Source: Pseudomonas putida
GTDB taxonomy: Bacteria > Pseudomonadota > Gammaproteobacteria > Pseudomonadales > Pseudomonadaceae
Assembly: GCF_001976065.1 (NCBI RefSeq)
Contig: NZ_MNAH01000004.1
Span: forward strand, 2,519-66,518
Length of the DNA: 64,000 nucleotides
Direction of reading: 5' to 3'
Part shown: positions 19,265 through 27,601 of the stretch, piece after piece
Layout of the letters: every line of letters begins with the position of its first letter
Position numbering within the stretch: position 1 is the stretch's first letter
Translations under genes and position numbers: made by a program
The notes under the pieces: model-generated
Seen by the model: only the letters and a program-made list of their open reading frames with translations
Told to the model about the DNA's origin: nothing
Database searches by the model: none

Positions 19265-20038
19265 CCAGAGTTTGCGGGTGACCACCACGATGGCGTTTCC
19301 AGAAGGGGGTTGAACAGCGTCGGCCAACGTTATCTCAGCGGCCGGGTCCAGGCAACCGCGAATTAGCTTGCGCAGATCGTCGATTACCAGCGCAGGTGAC
19401 TCTTCGGCGATCGGACGCCCGTGGTTATAGCCGTAGCTCAAGGCCACGCACTTGACCCCCGCCGCTTTCGCCGCCAGCACATCGCTGCGCGAATCGCCGA
19501 CGAACAAGGATTGCGAGGCCGGGATGTTGGCCATTTTCATCACGAAAAACAGCGCCGCCGGATCGGGTTTTTTTTGTGGCAGGGTGTCACCGCCGATGAT
19601 CCACTTGAAATAGCGGCCGATTTTCATCTGATCCAGCAGCGGCGCGACGAAGCGCTCCGGCTTGTTGGTGATCAGCGCCATCTCGACGCCCTGCTTTTGC
19701 AGCCATTTGAGGGTATCGCGCACACCGGGGTAGACCACCGTCAAGCCATGGCTATCGGCATAGGCCTGCATGAAAATTTCCAGTGCACTGTCGGCCTCGG
19801 CGTCATCGACCGCCGAATGGTCGATACCGCCGGCCAGCGCACGGCGCACCAGCACCGGCGCGCCATTGCCCACCCATTCACGCACCGCGTCGATACCGGC
19901 CGGTGCGCGACCGAGCTTGAGCAGCATTTTGTCCACAGCCACCGCCAGGTCGGGGACCGAGTCAACCAAGGTGCCATCCAGGTCGAACATCACCAGCCTT
20001 GGCAGGCATCCCGGGAACAGCTGCTCAAAGCCACTCAT
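19220..20038 (-). CDS. gph: Phosphoglycolate phosphatase (HAD family)
   Basis: Dephosphorylates 2-phosphoglycolate. The 272-residue HAD-superfamily protein has the catalytic DLDGTLVDS motif near residue 20, ITNKPERF for motif II, and a [10 protein letters not shown] motif with the acidic pair. The C-terminal ~40 residues are basic and end ARWRWRA, unusual for a HAD core and shared with the trpG leader. It overlaps rpe by 4 bases and leads into trpE. The MurNAc-6P phosphatase MupP is a related Pseudomonas protein at another locus; context favours Gph here. Confidence 0.9.
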   Translation of the reverse strand: MSGFEQLFPGCLPRLVMFDLDGTLVDSVPDLAVAVDKMLLKLGRAPAGIDAVREWVGNGAPVLVRRALAGGIDHSAVDDAEADSALEIFMQAYADSHGLTVVYPGVRDTLKWLQKQGVEMALITNKPERFVAPLLDQMKIGRYFKWIIGGDTLPQKKPDPAALFFVMKMANIPASQSLFVGDSRSDVLAAKAAGVKCVALSYGYNHGRPIAEESPALVIDDLRKLIRGCLDPAAEITLADAVQPPSGNAIVVVTRKLWMKVIKALARWRWRA

Positions 20039-20709
20039 GGACGAGCCAGCGCCAGTTCGGCACGCATTTTCTCAATCACTTCCTGGTAGTTCGGCGCATT
20101 GAAGATCGCCGAACCGGCCACGAAGGTGTCGGCGCCCGCTGCAGCGATTTCACGAATGTTGTTGACGTTGACGCCGCCGTCGATTTCCAGGCGAATGTCA
20201 CGACCCGAAGCGTCGATCAGCGCGCGCGCCTCACGCAGCTTGTCGAGGGTGCCCGGGATGAACTTCTGCCCGCCGAAACCCGGGTTGACGCTCATCAGCA
20301 GGATCATGTCGACCTTGTCCATCACGTACTTGAGCACGTCCAGCGGCGTCGCCGGGTTGAACACCAGGCCGGACTTGCAGCCGCCTTCGCGGATCAGTTG
20401 CAAGGAGCGGTCGATGTGCTGGGTCGCTTCCGGGTGGAAGGTAATGTAGGTAGCACCGGCTTCGATGAAGTCACCGACGATGCGATCCACCGGGCTGACC
20501 ATCAGGTGCGCGTCGATAGGCGCGGTTACGCCGTACTTGCGCAGCGCCGAGCAGACCATCGGGCCGATGGTCAGGTTCGGCACGTAGTGGTTGTCCATGA
20601 CATCGAAGTGCACGAAGTCGGCACCGGCGGCCAGGACGTTGTCCACTTCTTCACCCAGGCGGGCAAAGTCGGCGGAAAGAATCGACGGAGCAATTACGAA
20701 GGGCTGCAT
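20035..20709 (-). CDS. rpe: Ribulose-phosphate 3-epimerase
   Basis: Interconverts ribulose-5-phosphate and xylulose-5-phosphate. The 224-residue TIM barrel starts [21 protein letters not shown]. It has [12 protein letters not shown] and HLMVSPVD metal and base residues, the [10 protein letters not shown] loop, and EIDGGV. The start at 20709 fits the family; 82 upstream in-frame residues lie partly antisense to the dehydrogenase gene and are rejected. It is first in rpe-gph-trpE. Confidence 0.97.
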   Translation of the reverse strand: MQPFVIAPSILSADFARLGEEVDNVLAAGADFVHFDVMDNHYVPNLTIGPMVCSALRKYGVTAPIDAHLMVSPVDRIVGDFIEAGATYITFHPEATQHIDRSLQLIREGGCKSGLVFNPATPLDVLKYVMDKVDMILLMSVNPGFGGQKFIPGTLDKLREARALIDASGRDIRLEIDGGVNVNNIREIAAAGADTFVAGSAIFNAPNYQEVIEKMRAELALARP

Positions 20710-20789
20710 GACGCACCTTTTCTGAGCAGAATCACGATGGCGCGCATTGTATACCTCATGCTTTGGCCCGCGCACCGAAAGCGCGATGA

Positions 20790-21938
20790 TCAGTAGGCCG
20801 CCCGGTAGATTTTCTCGATATCGACAGCACTCAACCGGCGCGGATTGTTGCGCATCAGGCGCTCGATCCCCGCCGCCTCCACGGCCATCGCCGCAATGGC
20901 CTCCTCTGGAACTCCGAAACTGCGCAGCCCCTGGGGGATTTCCACGGCCGCGCACAGCTCGGCCATGGCCTCCACGGCTTTGTCGGCCGCTTCATTGACG
21001 CTCATATGAGCAGTTCTCACGCCCATGGCGTCGGCAATATCCTGCATGCGTTCAACGCAGGCCATCTTGTTCCAGGTCATGACATGGGGCAGCAGCAAGG
21101 CATTGCTGACGCCATGGGCAATGTTGAAGCGCCCACCCAGGGGATACGCCAGCGCATGCACCGCCCCCACCCCGGCATTGCCGAACGCCATGCCCGCCAT
21201 CAGGCTGGCGGTGGCCATGTCCTCGCGGGCCTGCAGGTTGGACGGGTTGGCGTACGCCTTGGGCAGCGCCTTGGCAATCAGCTTGATGGCGCCGATGGCC
21301 AGGGCGTCGGTAATCGACGAGGCGTTGACCGACAGGTAGGACTCGATGGCATGCACCAGCGCATCGACACCACTGGCCGCCGTGACACCACGCGGACAGG
21401 TCAGGGTCATCTGTGGGCTGACCAGAGCCACGTCCGGCAACAGGTAATCGCTGACGATGCCTTTCTTCAACTGCGCGACCTTGTCGGAAAGGATCGCCAC
21501 GTTGGTGACCTCGGAACCGGTGCCAGCCGTGGTCGGGATGGCAATCAACGGCGGGCCTTTGCGCGGCACCTGGTCAATACCGAACAGATCTTCCAGCGCG
21601 CCGTGGTAACCGGCATAGGCCGCCACGCTTTTGGCGATGTCGATGGCACTCCCGCCACCCAGGCCGATCAGACCGTCATGCCCACCGTCGCGGTAAACCC
21701 GCATGCAGTCCTCAACGATGGCGATTTCCGGGTCCGGCAGCACCCGGTCGAAGATTTCGTAGCTGCGCCCACCCAACTGTGCCAGCGCCAGCTCTACCGT
21801 GCCGGACTTGACCAGTGCAGCGTCGGTGACGATCAGCGGGTGGTCGATATCCAGGCGCGTCAGTTCGGCGGACAGTTGCTCGATGGCCTCAGCGCCGGTG
21901 ATCAGTTTGTGAGCGATTTTGAAAGAGGAAAGACCCAT
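20790..21938 (-). CDS. Iron-containing alcohol dehydrogenase
   Basis: NAD(P)-linked group III alcohol dehydrogenase, 382 residues. The cofactor motif [11 protein letters not shown] is near residue 95. Metal-site motifs are [14 protein letters not shown] and [19 protein letters not shown] with conserved Asp and His ligands. The substrate is unknown; family members include 4-hydroxybutyrate and 1,3-propanediol dehydrogenases. It lies downstream of agtABCD on the same strand but is separated by a 26-bp perfect REP palindrome pair, so co-transcription is uncertain. From memory it is absent at this position in PAO1. Confidence 0.88.
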   Translation of the reverse strand: MGLSSFKIAHKLITGAEAIEQLSAELTRLDIDHPLIVTDAALVKSGTVELALAQLGGRSYEIFDRVLPDPEIAIVEDCMRVYRDGGHDGLIGLGGGSAIDIAKSVAAYAGYHGALEDLFGIDQVPRKGPPLIAIPTTAGTGSEVTNVAILSDKVAQLKKGIVSDYLLPDVALVSPQMTLTCPRGVTAASGVDALVHAIESYLSVNASSITDALAIGAIKLIAKALPKAYANPSNLQAREDMATASLMAGMAFGNAGVGAVHALAYPLGGRFNIAHGVSNALLLPHVMTWNKMACVERMQDIADAMGVRTAHMSVNEAADKAVEAMAELCAAVEIPQGLRSFGVPEEAIAAMAVEAAGIERLMRNNPRRLSAVDIEKIYRAAY

Positions 21939-22042
21939 GTGCGCAGCCTCTTACAGGTAGGGGAGCTGGGCACAATAGTAGCTGGGGATTGGGGGTGGTC
22001 TGGTATTCAGGCGGTGAATGACCGAACGTCCGAGGGAAATCC

Positions 22043-22136
22043 AATGTGGGAGCGGGCTTGCTCGCGAAGGCGGTGCGTCATTCGACTTATACGTCAACTG
22101 ACACTGCGCTTTCGCGAGCAAGCCCGCTCCCACATT
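22043..22136. repeat. Perfect 26-bp paired REP (REPIN)
   Basis: Copies at 22043-22068 and 22111-22136 are perfect inverted repeats of 26 bases around a 42-base spacer, with the core GCGGGCTTGCTCGC. They lie between the agtD-like permease gene and the alcohol dehydrogenase gene and may act as a transcript boundary. Confidence 0.92.
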
Positions 22137-22151
22137 GTTACCGGTTTGACT

Positions 22152-22976
22152 TCAAACCTGTGCGGTACGCAGTTTCTCGCTGCGGCCACGCAGCCATTCC
22201 AGGGTCAGCAGCAGGATCACCGAGAAGGCAATCAGCAACGTCGCGGCAGCGGCGATGGTCGGGCTGAGGTTTTCGCGGATGCCACTGAACATCTGCCGCG
22301 GCAAGGTCGCTTGCTCAGGACCGGCGAGGAACAGCGTCACCACCACCTCATCGAACGAAGTGGCGAAGGCGAACAACGCACCGGAAATCACCCCGGGCGC
22401 GATCAACGGCAAGGTCACCCGGCGGAACGCCGTCAGTGGCGAAGCACCGAGGCTGGCAGCGGCACGCACCAGGTTCTGGTTAAACCCTTGCAGCGTCGCC
22501 GACACGGTAATGATCACGAATGGCACGCCCAGCACCGCATGCACCACGATCAGCGAGAAGAAGCTGTTGCCCAGGCCCAAGGGCGCAAAGAACAGATAGC
22601 TGGCCACACCGATGATCACCACCGGCACCACCATCGGCGAAATGACCAGGGCCATCACCAGCGGTTTGCCGGGAAAGTCGCCCCGGGTCAGGCCGATGGC
22701 CGCCAGCGTGCCGAACACCATGGCCAGCACGGTTGCCGCCGGGGCGACGATAATGCTGTTCTTCAGGGCGCGCATCCATTCCGCCGAGGCGAAAAAGTCG
22801 TGGTACCACTGCAGCGAGAAGCCTTGCAGCGGGTACACCAGGAAACTGCCGGAGTTGAACGACAGCGGGATGATCACCAGCACCGGCAGGATCAGGAACA
22901 ACAGGATCAAGCCGCAGAGAATCCGCAAGCTGTAGAACCACACCCGCTCGATGGGTGACATATAAGGACTCAGCAT
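22152..22976 (-). CDS. agtD: ABC transporter permease, AgtD-like
   Basis: Inner-membrane subunit of a polyamine/GABA-type importer (PotI/YdcV family), 274 residues. It has six predicted helices and the EAA loop ASLGASPLTAFRRVTLPLI contacting the ATPase. It is the last of four adjacent transporter genes with order ATPase, binding protein, permease, permease. This matches agtABCD of P. aeruginosa (from memory PA0603-PA0606, upstream of rpe), which imports 4-aminobutyrate and 5-aminovalerate. The symbol rests on order and family. Confidence 0.82.
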   Translation of the reverse strand: MLSPYMSPIERVWFYSLRILCGLILLFLILPVLVIIPLSFNSGSFLVYPLQGFSLQWYHDFFASAEWMRALKNSIIVAPAATVLAMVFGTLAAIGLTRGDFPGKPLVMALVISPMVVPVVIIGVASYLFFAPLGLGNSFFSLIVVHAVLGVPFVIITVSATLQGFNQNLVRAAASLGASPLTAFRRVTLPLIAPGVISGALFAFATSFDEVVVTLFLAGPEQATLPRQMFSGIRENLSPTIAAAATLLIAFSVILLLTLEWLRGRSEKLRTAQV

Positions 22977-22988
22977 TTCATTCTCCCC

Positions 22989-24236
22989 TTAGCTCAGGCG
23001 CAGGCGACTGGCGCCCACAAGCCAGCTGTAAATCAGATAAAGCACCACGGTCGCCAGGAGCAGCAGCCCGCCGAGCGCGGTCGCCATGCCCCAGTTGATG
23101 CTGGTGTTGGTGTAGAAGGCGACGAAGTAGCTGACCATCTGATCGTTCGGGCTGCCCAGCAACGCCGGCGTGATGTAGTAGCCGATGGCCAGGATGAACA
23201 CCAACAGGCAGCCAGCGCCGACACCGGCATAGGTCTGCGGGAAATACACCCGCCAAAAACTGGCGAACGGGTGGCAGCCGAGGGATATGGCGGCGCGCAT
23301 ATAGGTCGGCGAGATGCCTTTCATTACGCTGTAGATCGGCAGGATCATGAACGGCAGCAGGATGTGCACCATGGAGATGTAGACACCGACCCGGTTGAAT
23401 ACCAGCTCGAGCGGCTTATCGATGATACCCATGGCCATCAGGCCGCTGTTGATCAGGCCACCCGATTGCAGCAACACGATCCACGCCGCGACGCGCACCA
23501 GGATTGACGTCCAGAACGGCAGTAACACCAGGATCATCAACAGGTTGCTCTGGCGCGACGGCAGGTTCGCCAGCAGGTAAGCCAGGGGATACGCCAGCGC
23601 CAGGCAGATCACGGTGATGATCAGGCCCATCCAGAAGGTGCGGGCGAAGATGTCGAGGTAGATCGCCTGGTCCGGGGTGGCCGGGGCGATTTCGCCGAGG
23701 TCGTCGATGCGGTGATCGACGGCCGCCAGCAAATAGTACGGGGTAATGTTGCTGGTGTTGCGACGCACGGCTTGCCAGTAGGCCGGATCGCCCCAGCGCT
23801 CGTCGAGACCCTCCAGCGCTTCTTTATAAGAGGCCGGCTCAGTGGCGAACGGCAAGGCGCGAGCGGTTTTGGTCAGCAGGCTGCGATAGCCGGCCAGTTC
23901 CATGTTCAAGCGTTTGGACAAGTCGCCCAGGGTCTGATTCTTGCGCGCTTCGGCGAGGTCTTCGCTGGCCGCCTTGTACACCGGTTCGGCAGGCAGGCCT
24001 CGGCCGTCCCAGCTGGCAATGGCTGCCACGGTGCGCGGCATGCCGCCGACCACTTCCGGGTTGCCCACGCTTTTGTAGAGCAGCGCCACGATTGGCACCA
24101 GGAACACCAGCAACAGGAATAGCACCAGCGGCGCGATCAACGCCTGGGCCTTCCAGCGGTTGACCCGCTCGGCATGCTTGAGCCGCTGCTTCAAGGTGGG
24201 GTCAGTGCCCGCGTTCACGGGAACGGCGATAGCCAT
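22989..24236 (-). CDS. agtC: ABC transporter permease, AgtC-like
   Basis: 415-residue PotH/YdcU-type permease. After the first helix (LIAPLVLFLLLVFLVPIVAL) there is an unusually long periplasmic segment of about 140 residues, then five helices with the EAA loop AAISLGCHPFASFWRVYFPQ. The long loop is seen in the larger members of this family. It ends 12 bases before agtD. It belongs to the four-gene importer read from 26640 leftward. Confidence 0.82.
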   Translation of the reverse strand: MAIAVPVNAGTDPTLKQRLKHAERVNRWKAQALIAPLVLFLLLVFLVPIVALLYKSVGNPEVVGGMPRTVAAIASWDGRGLPAEPVYKAASEDLAEARKNQTLGDLSKRLNMELAGYRSLLTKTARALPFATEPASYKEALEGLDERWGDPAYWQAVRRNTSNITPYYLLAAVDHRIDDLGEIAPATPDQAIYLDIFARTFWMGLIITVICLALAYPLAYLLANLPSRQSNLLMILVLLPFWTSILVRVAAWIVLLQSGGLINSGLMAMGIIDKPLELVFNRVGVYISMVHILLPFMILPIYSVMKGISPTYMRAAISLGCHPFASFWRVYFPQTYAGVGAGCLLVFILAIGYYITPALLGSPNDQMVSYFVAFYTNTSINWGMATALGGLLLLATVVLYLIYSWLVGASRLRLS

Positions 24237-24301
24237 GGCGTACTCCGGAAATCTTTGATCGTTACTGAGGTGGCATGCGCCCCCTCGAACATTTGGTCCT
24301 A

Positions 24302-24402
24302 ATCGTTCCCACGCTCTGCGTGGTAACGCACCCAGTGACGCTCTGCGTCACAGGGACGCGGAGCGTCCTGGGCGGCATTCCCACGCTAAGCGTGGGAACG
24401 AT
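24302..24402. repeat. Multi-hairpin intergenic repeat between agtB and agtC
   Basis: A 101-bp element is bounded by perfect 14-bp inverted ends (ATCGTTCCCACGCT / AGCGTGGGAACGAT). Internal short palindromes (ACGCTCTGCGT twice, GACGCGGAGCGTCC) predict a cloverleaf-like fold. This is a recurrent Pseudomonas intergenic repeat, distinct from the REP pairs, here inside an operon. Confidence 0.8.
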
Positions 24403-24423
24403 CGATAAGCCCACGCAGTGGTC

Positions 24424-25467
24424 TTATTTTGCAGCCCAGGAATTGAAGCGCTGTTCCAGCTGCTCGCCGTTGTCAGCCCAGAAGCTGACGTCGATCTGCA
24501 CCTGGTTGGCGATGTTTTCCGGGGTGGTCGGCATGTCTTTCAAGACATCCTTGGCCAGCAACGGTACAGCCTGGGTGTTGGCCGGGCCGTAGGCGATGTT
24601 TTCCGAGTAGGTCTTCTGCTGCTGTGGCTGCACCGAGAAGGCGATGAATTTCTTCGCCGCTTCCGCACGCTTGGCATCCAGGCCTTTTGGAATGGCCCAT
24701 GCGTCGAAGTCGTAGATGCCGCCGTTCCACACCACTTTCAGGTTGCTTTCTTTTTGCACGGCAGCGATGCGACCGTTGTAGGCCGAGCTCATGACCACGT
24801 CACCGGAAGCGAGGTACTGCGGCGGTTGTGCGCCGGCTTCCCACCACTGGATGCTTGGCTTGAGTTCATCGAGTTTCTTGAACGCGCGGTCCTGACCATC
24901 CTTGCTGGCCAATACCTTGTAGACGTCTTTCGGCGCTACGCCGTCGGCCATCAGAGCGAATTCCAAGGTGTACTTCGCGCCTTTACGCAGGCCGCGCTTG
25001 CCCGGAAACTGCTTGGTGTCCCAGAAATCCACCCAACTGGTCGGTGCAGTTTTCAGCTTGTCGGCGTTGTAGGCCAATACAGTCGACCACACGAAGAAAC
25101 CTACGCCACATGGCTGGATAGCGCCTTTGACGTAGTCTTCGTTCTTGCCGAACAGGGCCGGGTCGAGCTGTTCGAACATGTCTTCGTCGCAACCGCGGGA
25201 CAGTTCCGGCGACTCGACTTCCACCAGGTCCCAGGAGACGCTCTTGGTGTCGACCATGGCCTTGACCTTGGCCATTTCACCGTTGTACTCGCCCGCCACG
25301 ATCTTGCCGTTGCCTGCCGCTTCCCACGGTGCGTAGAAGGCTTTGACCTGCGCAGCCTTGTTCGCCCCGCCAAAGGACACCACGGTCAGGTCCGGGCCAG
25401 CCGCCATTGCGCTGGCTGCCCCCATCATGCCCAGTGCCAAAGCGGTGAATTTCAGGGATCTCAACAT
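24424..25467 (-). CDS. agtB: ABC transporter periplasmic binding protein, AgtB-like
   Basis: 347-residue type 2 periplasmic binding protein of the PotD/YdcS group. The signal peptide ends about residue 22 (ASAMA). The mature chain starts with GPDLTVVSFGG, and PSIQWWEAGAQPPQYLASGD is a binding-site region typical of the family. The gap to agtC contains the 101-bp repeat, which could lower expression of the permeases relative to this abundant protein. Predicted ligand is GABA / 5-aminovalerate by operon match. Confidence 0.85.
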   Translation of the reverse strand: MLRSLKFTALALGMMGAASAMAAGPDLTVVSFGGANKAAQVKAFYAPWEAAGNGKIVAGEYNGEMAKVKAMVDTKSVSWDLVEVESPELSRGCDEDMFEQLDPALFGKNEDYVKGAIQPCGVGFFVWSTVLAYNADKLKTAPTSWVDFWDTKQFPGKRGLRKGAKYTLEFALMADGVAPKDVYKVLASKDGQDRAFKKLDELKPSIQWWEAGAQPPQYLASGDVVMSSAYNGRIAAVQKESNLKVVWNGGIYDFDAWAIPKGLDAKRAEAAKKFIAFSVQPQQQKTYSENIAYGPANTQAVPLLAKDVLKDMPTTPENIANQVQIDVSFWADNGEQLEQRFNSWAAK

Positions 25468-25515
25468 TTATTGTTCTCTCCACGTGCAGGGTTGGTGTTG
25501 GTATTGCCGGGGCGA

Positions 25516-26640
25516 TTAATGCGCCTCTAGAAGTGGGTCGAGCGCACGAACGTGTTCGACCTGCCAGCCAAGCGGTACCACGTCGCCGACCGCGAGCGCA
25601 GGATCCAGCTCGGCAATCGGTTGTTTCACGAAGAAGTCGGTCTTGCCACAGACTTCCAGGCGAACCCGGACGTGGTCGCCCAGATAGATGAATTCCGCCA
25701 CCCTTCCCGAGAAGCGGTTGACGCAGGACTCACTGGAGCCGTTGAGGCTCACGCGTTCCGGGCGAATGGACAAGGTGACGGGTTCACCGGTCCGGCCGAC
25801 ATTGACGGCCAGGGCTTCCACTTTTTCACCGCGACCCAGCTCGACGATGCAACGATCGCCGGTCTGGCTGTGCAGGCGGCCATTGAGGCGGTTGTTTTCG
25901 CCGATGAAGTTGGCAACGAAGGTGTTTTTCGGTTCTTCATAAAGAGTGCGCGGCGGTGCGATCTGCTGGATTTCGCCTTGATGGAACACTGCCACACGGT
26001 CGGACATGGTCAGGGCTTCGCCCTGGTCGTGGGTCACGTAGACCACGGTCACGCCCAGGCGCTGGTGCAGGTGCTTGATTTCCATCTGCATGTGTTCGCG
26101 CAGTTGCTTATCGAGTGCGCCGAGGGGTTCGTCCATCAGCACCAGCTGGGGTTCGAATACCAGTGCGCGGGCCAGTGCCACGCGCTGCTGCTGGCCACCG
26201 GACAGTTGCGCCGGGTAACGCTGGGCGAAGGTATCGAGCTGCACCATGCTCAGGACTTTTTTGACTTTTTCGCTGACGTCGCTCTTGTTCAAGCCGCGCA
26301 CGGTCAGCGGGAACGCCAGGTTCTCGGCCACCGTCATGTGCGGGAACAACGCGTAGTTCTGGAACACCATGCCGATGTCGCGCTTGTGCGGCGGCACGTT
26401 ATTGATGGCACGCCCCGCTAGCAGGATTTCCCCCGCAGTCGGTGTTTCGAAACCGGCGAGCATCATCAGGCTGGTGGTCTTGCCGGAGCCGGACGGCCCG
26501 AGCAAGGTGAGGAATTCGCCTTTGCGAATGTCCAGGTTGAGGTCTTTGACGATCAGGTTCTCGCCGTCGTAGCTCTTCTGCACTCCACGAAAGCTGACCA
26601 GAACATCATTGGCCCCTGCACTTGAATCGACCTGGCTCAT
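25516..26640 (-). CDS. agtA: ABC transporter ATP-binding protein, AgtA-like
   Basis: 374-residue importer ATPase of the PotA family. It has Walker A GPSGSGKTT, the LSGGQQQRVALARAL signature, Walker B LVLMDEP, the switch histidine in VTHDQ, and a C-terminal TOBE domain from about residue 280. The ATG at 26640 is preceded by AAAGG at suitable spacing; a GTG two codons upstream is an alternative. First gene of the importer operon, on the same strand as and downstream of the agtSR pair. Confidence 0.88.
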   Translation of the reverse strand: MSQVDSSAGANDVLVSFRGVQKSYDGENLIVKDLNLDIRKGEFLTLLGPSGSGKTTSLMMLAGFETPTAGEILLAGRAINNVPPHKRDIGMVFQNYALFPHMTVAENLAFPLTVRGLNKSDVSEKVKKVLSMVQLDTFAQRYPAQLSGGQQQRVALARALVFEPQLVLMDEPLGALDKQLREHMQMEIKHLHQRLGVTVVYVTHDQGEALTMSDRVAVFHQGEIQQIAPPRTLYEEPKNTFVANFIGENNRLNGRLHSQTGDRCIVELGRGEKVEALAVNVGRTGEPVTLSIRPERVSLNGSSESCVNRFSGRVAEFIYLGDHVRVRLEVCGKTDFFVKQPIAELDPALAVGDVVPLGWQVEHVRALDPLLEAH

Positions 26641-26913
26641 ACCCACACCTTTGTTATTGATGACTGCTGTGGACTAAGCCTAGTGGACGCTGGGGACCGC
26701 GCAAATCGGGGGGCAAGAGAGAATCGCCTCAGCCTTCTGGAAGACTGGGGGTAGGGATTGCCCTACAAGGATGGCGCGTTTTGGCAAACGCAGCGGCAAG
26801 TTGTCAGCTGCAAGCCGCAGGAATCGTCAAAAGCGCGTGGGCGAGATGTCGTAAATGGATACGGGCATGGAATCGAACGAAAGAGCCAGCTTGCTGCGGG
26901 CGGCGCTCCGACG

Positions 26914-26962
26914 AAGGCGATTTCGAGGACGCCTTCGCCGGCAAGCCGGCTCCTACGAAGGG
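26914..26962. repeat. REP-like element in the gap between agtR and agtA
   Basis: The 325-base gap 26647-26971 holds no credible gene. At 26914-26937 GAAGGCG/CGCCTTC forms a hairpin running into a GCCGGCAAGCCGGCTCCTACGA REP-type unit ending near 26960. The rest is low-information sequence; a promoter for agtA is expected but not clear. Confidence 0.6.
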
Positions 26963-26971
26963 ATCGGCGTC

Positions 26972-27601
26972 TTAGAGGAGTTTGTGTTCCATTGCGTATT
27001 TCACCAGCTCCGCCAGCGAGGTGATGTTGAGTTTCTGCATCAACCGCGCCTTGTGGGTGCTGATGGTTTTGCTGCTCAGCGCCAGTTGCTGGGCAATGTC
27101 GTTGACGTTGGCGCCCTGGGCCAGGCGTTCGAACACGGAGAACTCACGTTCCGAGAGCAATGAGTGCAACGGCCGCGAATCGGTCAGGCCGACTTCGAAG
27201 ACCATCCGGTCGGCCAGGTCGGGGTCGATGTAGCGGCCTCCCGCTGCAACCCGGCGGATAGCTGTGAGCAACAGGGCTGGATCACTGTCCTTGGTGGCAT
27301 AGCCCGCCGCACCGACCTTCAAGGCCCGCGCAGCCATCTGCGCCTCGTCGTGCATCGACAACACCAGGATCACTGGCGGATTGTTCAATGCACGAATCCG
27401 CGGAATCGCCTCGAGGCCGTTGACACCCGGCATGGAGATATCCAGCAATACCACTTCGCAGGGCACATGCCGCAGAGTCTCCAGCAACTGTTCGCCATTG
27501 CTCGCCTCCCCCACCACCAGCAAGTCCTTGGCCAGGCCAATCAATTGCTTGATGCCTTCGCGAACGATGGTGTGGTCTTCGGCTACCAGTACACGGATCA
27601 C
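26972..27601 (-). CDS. agtR: NarL-family response regulator, AgtR-like
   Basis: 209-residue DNA-binding response regulator. The receiver has acidic E8/D9, phospho-acceptor D54 (LLDISMPG) and K104. The C-terminal LuxR-type helix-turn-helix reads LAQGANVNDIAQQLALSSKT. Its start codon abuts the kinase stop, so the pair is translationally linked. By position next to agtABCD it matches AgtR, which activates the importer in response to GABA/5-aminovalerate. It has also been reported to respond to peptidoglycan fragments in P. aeruginosa. Confidence 0.85.
   Translation of the reverse strand: MIRVLVAEDHTIVREGIKQLIGLAKDLLVVGEASNGEQLLETLRHVPCEVVLLDISMPGVNGLEAIPRIRALNNPPVILVLSMHDEAQMAARALKVGAAGYATKDSDPALLLTAIRRVAAGGRYIDPDLADRMVFEVGLTDSRPLHSLLSEREFSVFERLAQGANVNDIAQQLALSSKTISTHKARLMQKLNITSLAELVKYAMEHKLL

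Noticed and set aside
19220..20038. gph as the MurNAc-6-phosphate phosphatase MupP
   Set aside because: Tempting because anmK, amgK and murU are in the window, but the rpe-gph-trpE order marks the phosphoglycolate phosphatase; MupP is encoded at another locus in pseudomonads.
22043..22136. CRISPR-like repeat
   Set aside because: Only one inverted pair, no direct repeats with spacers, no cas genes; it is a REP pair.
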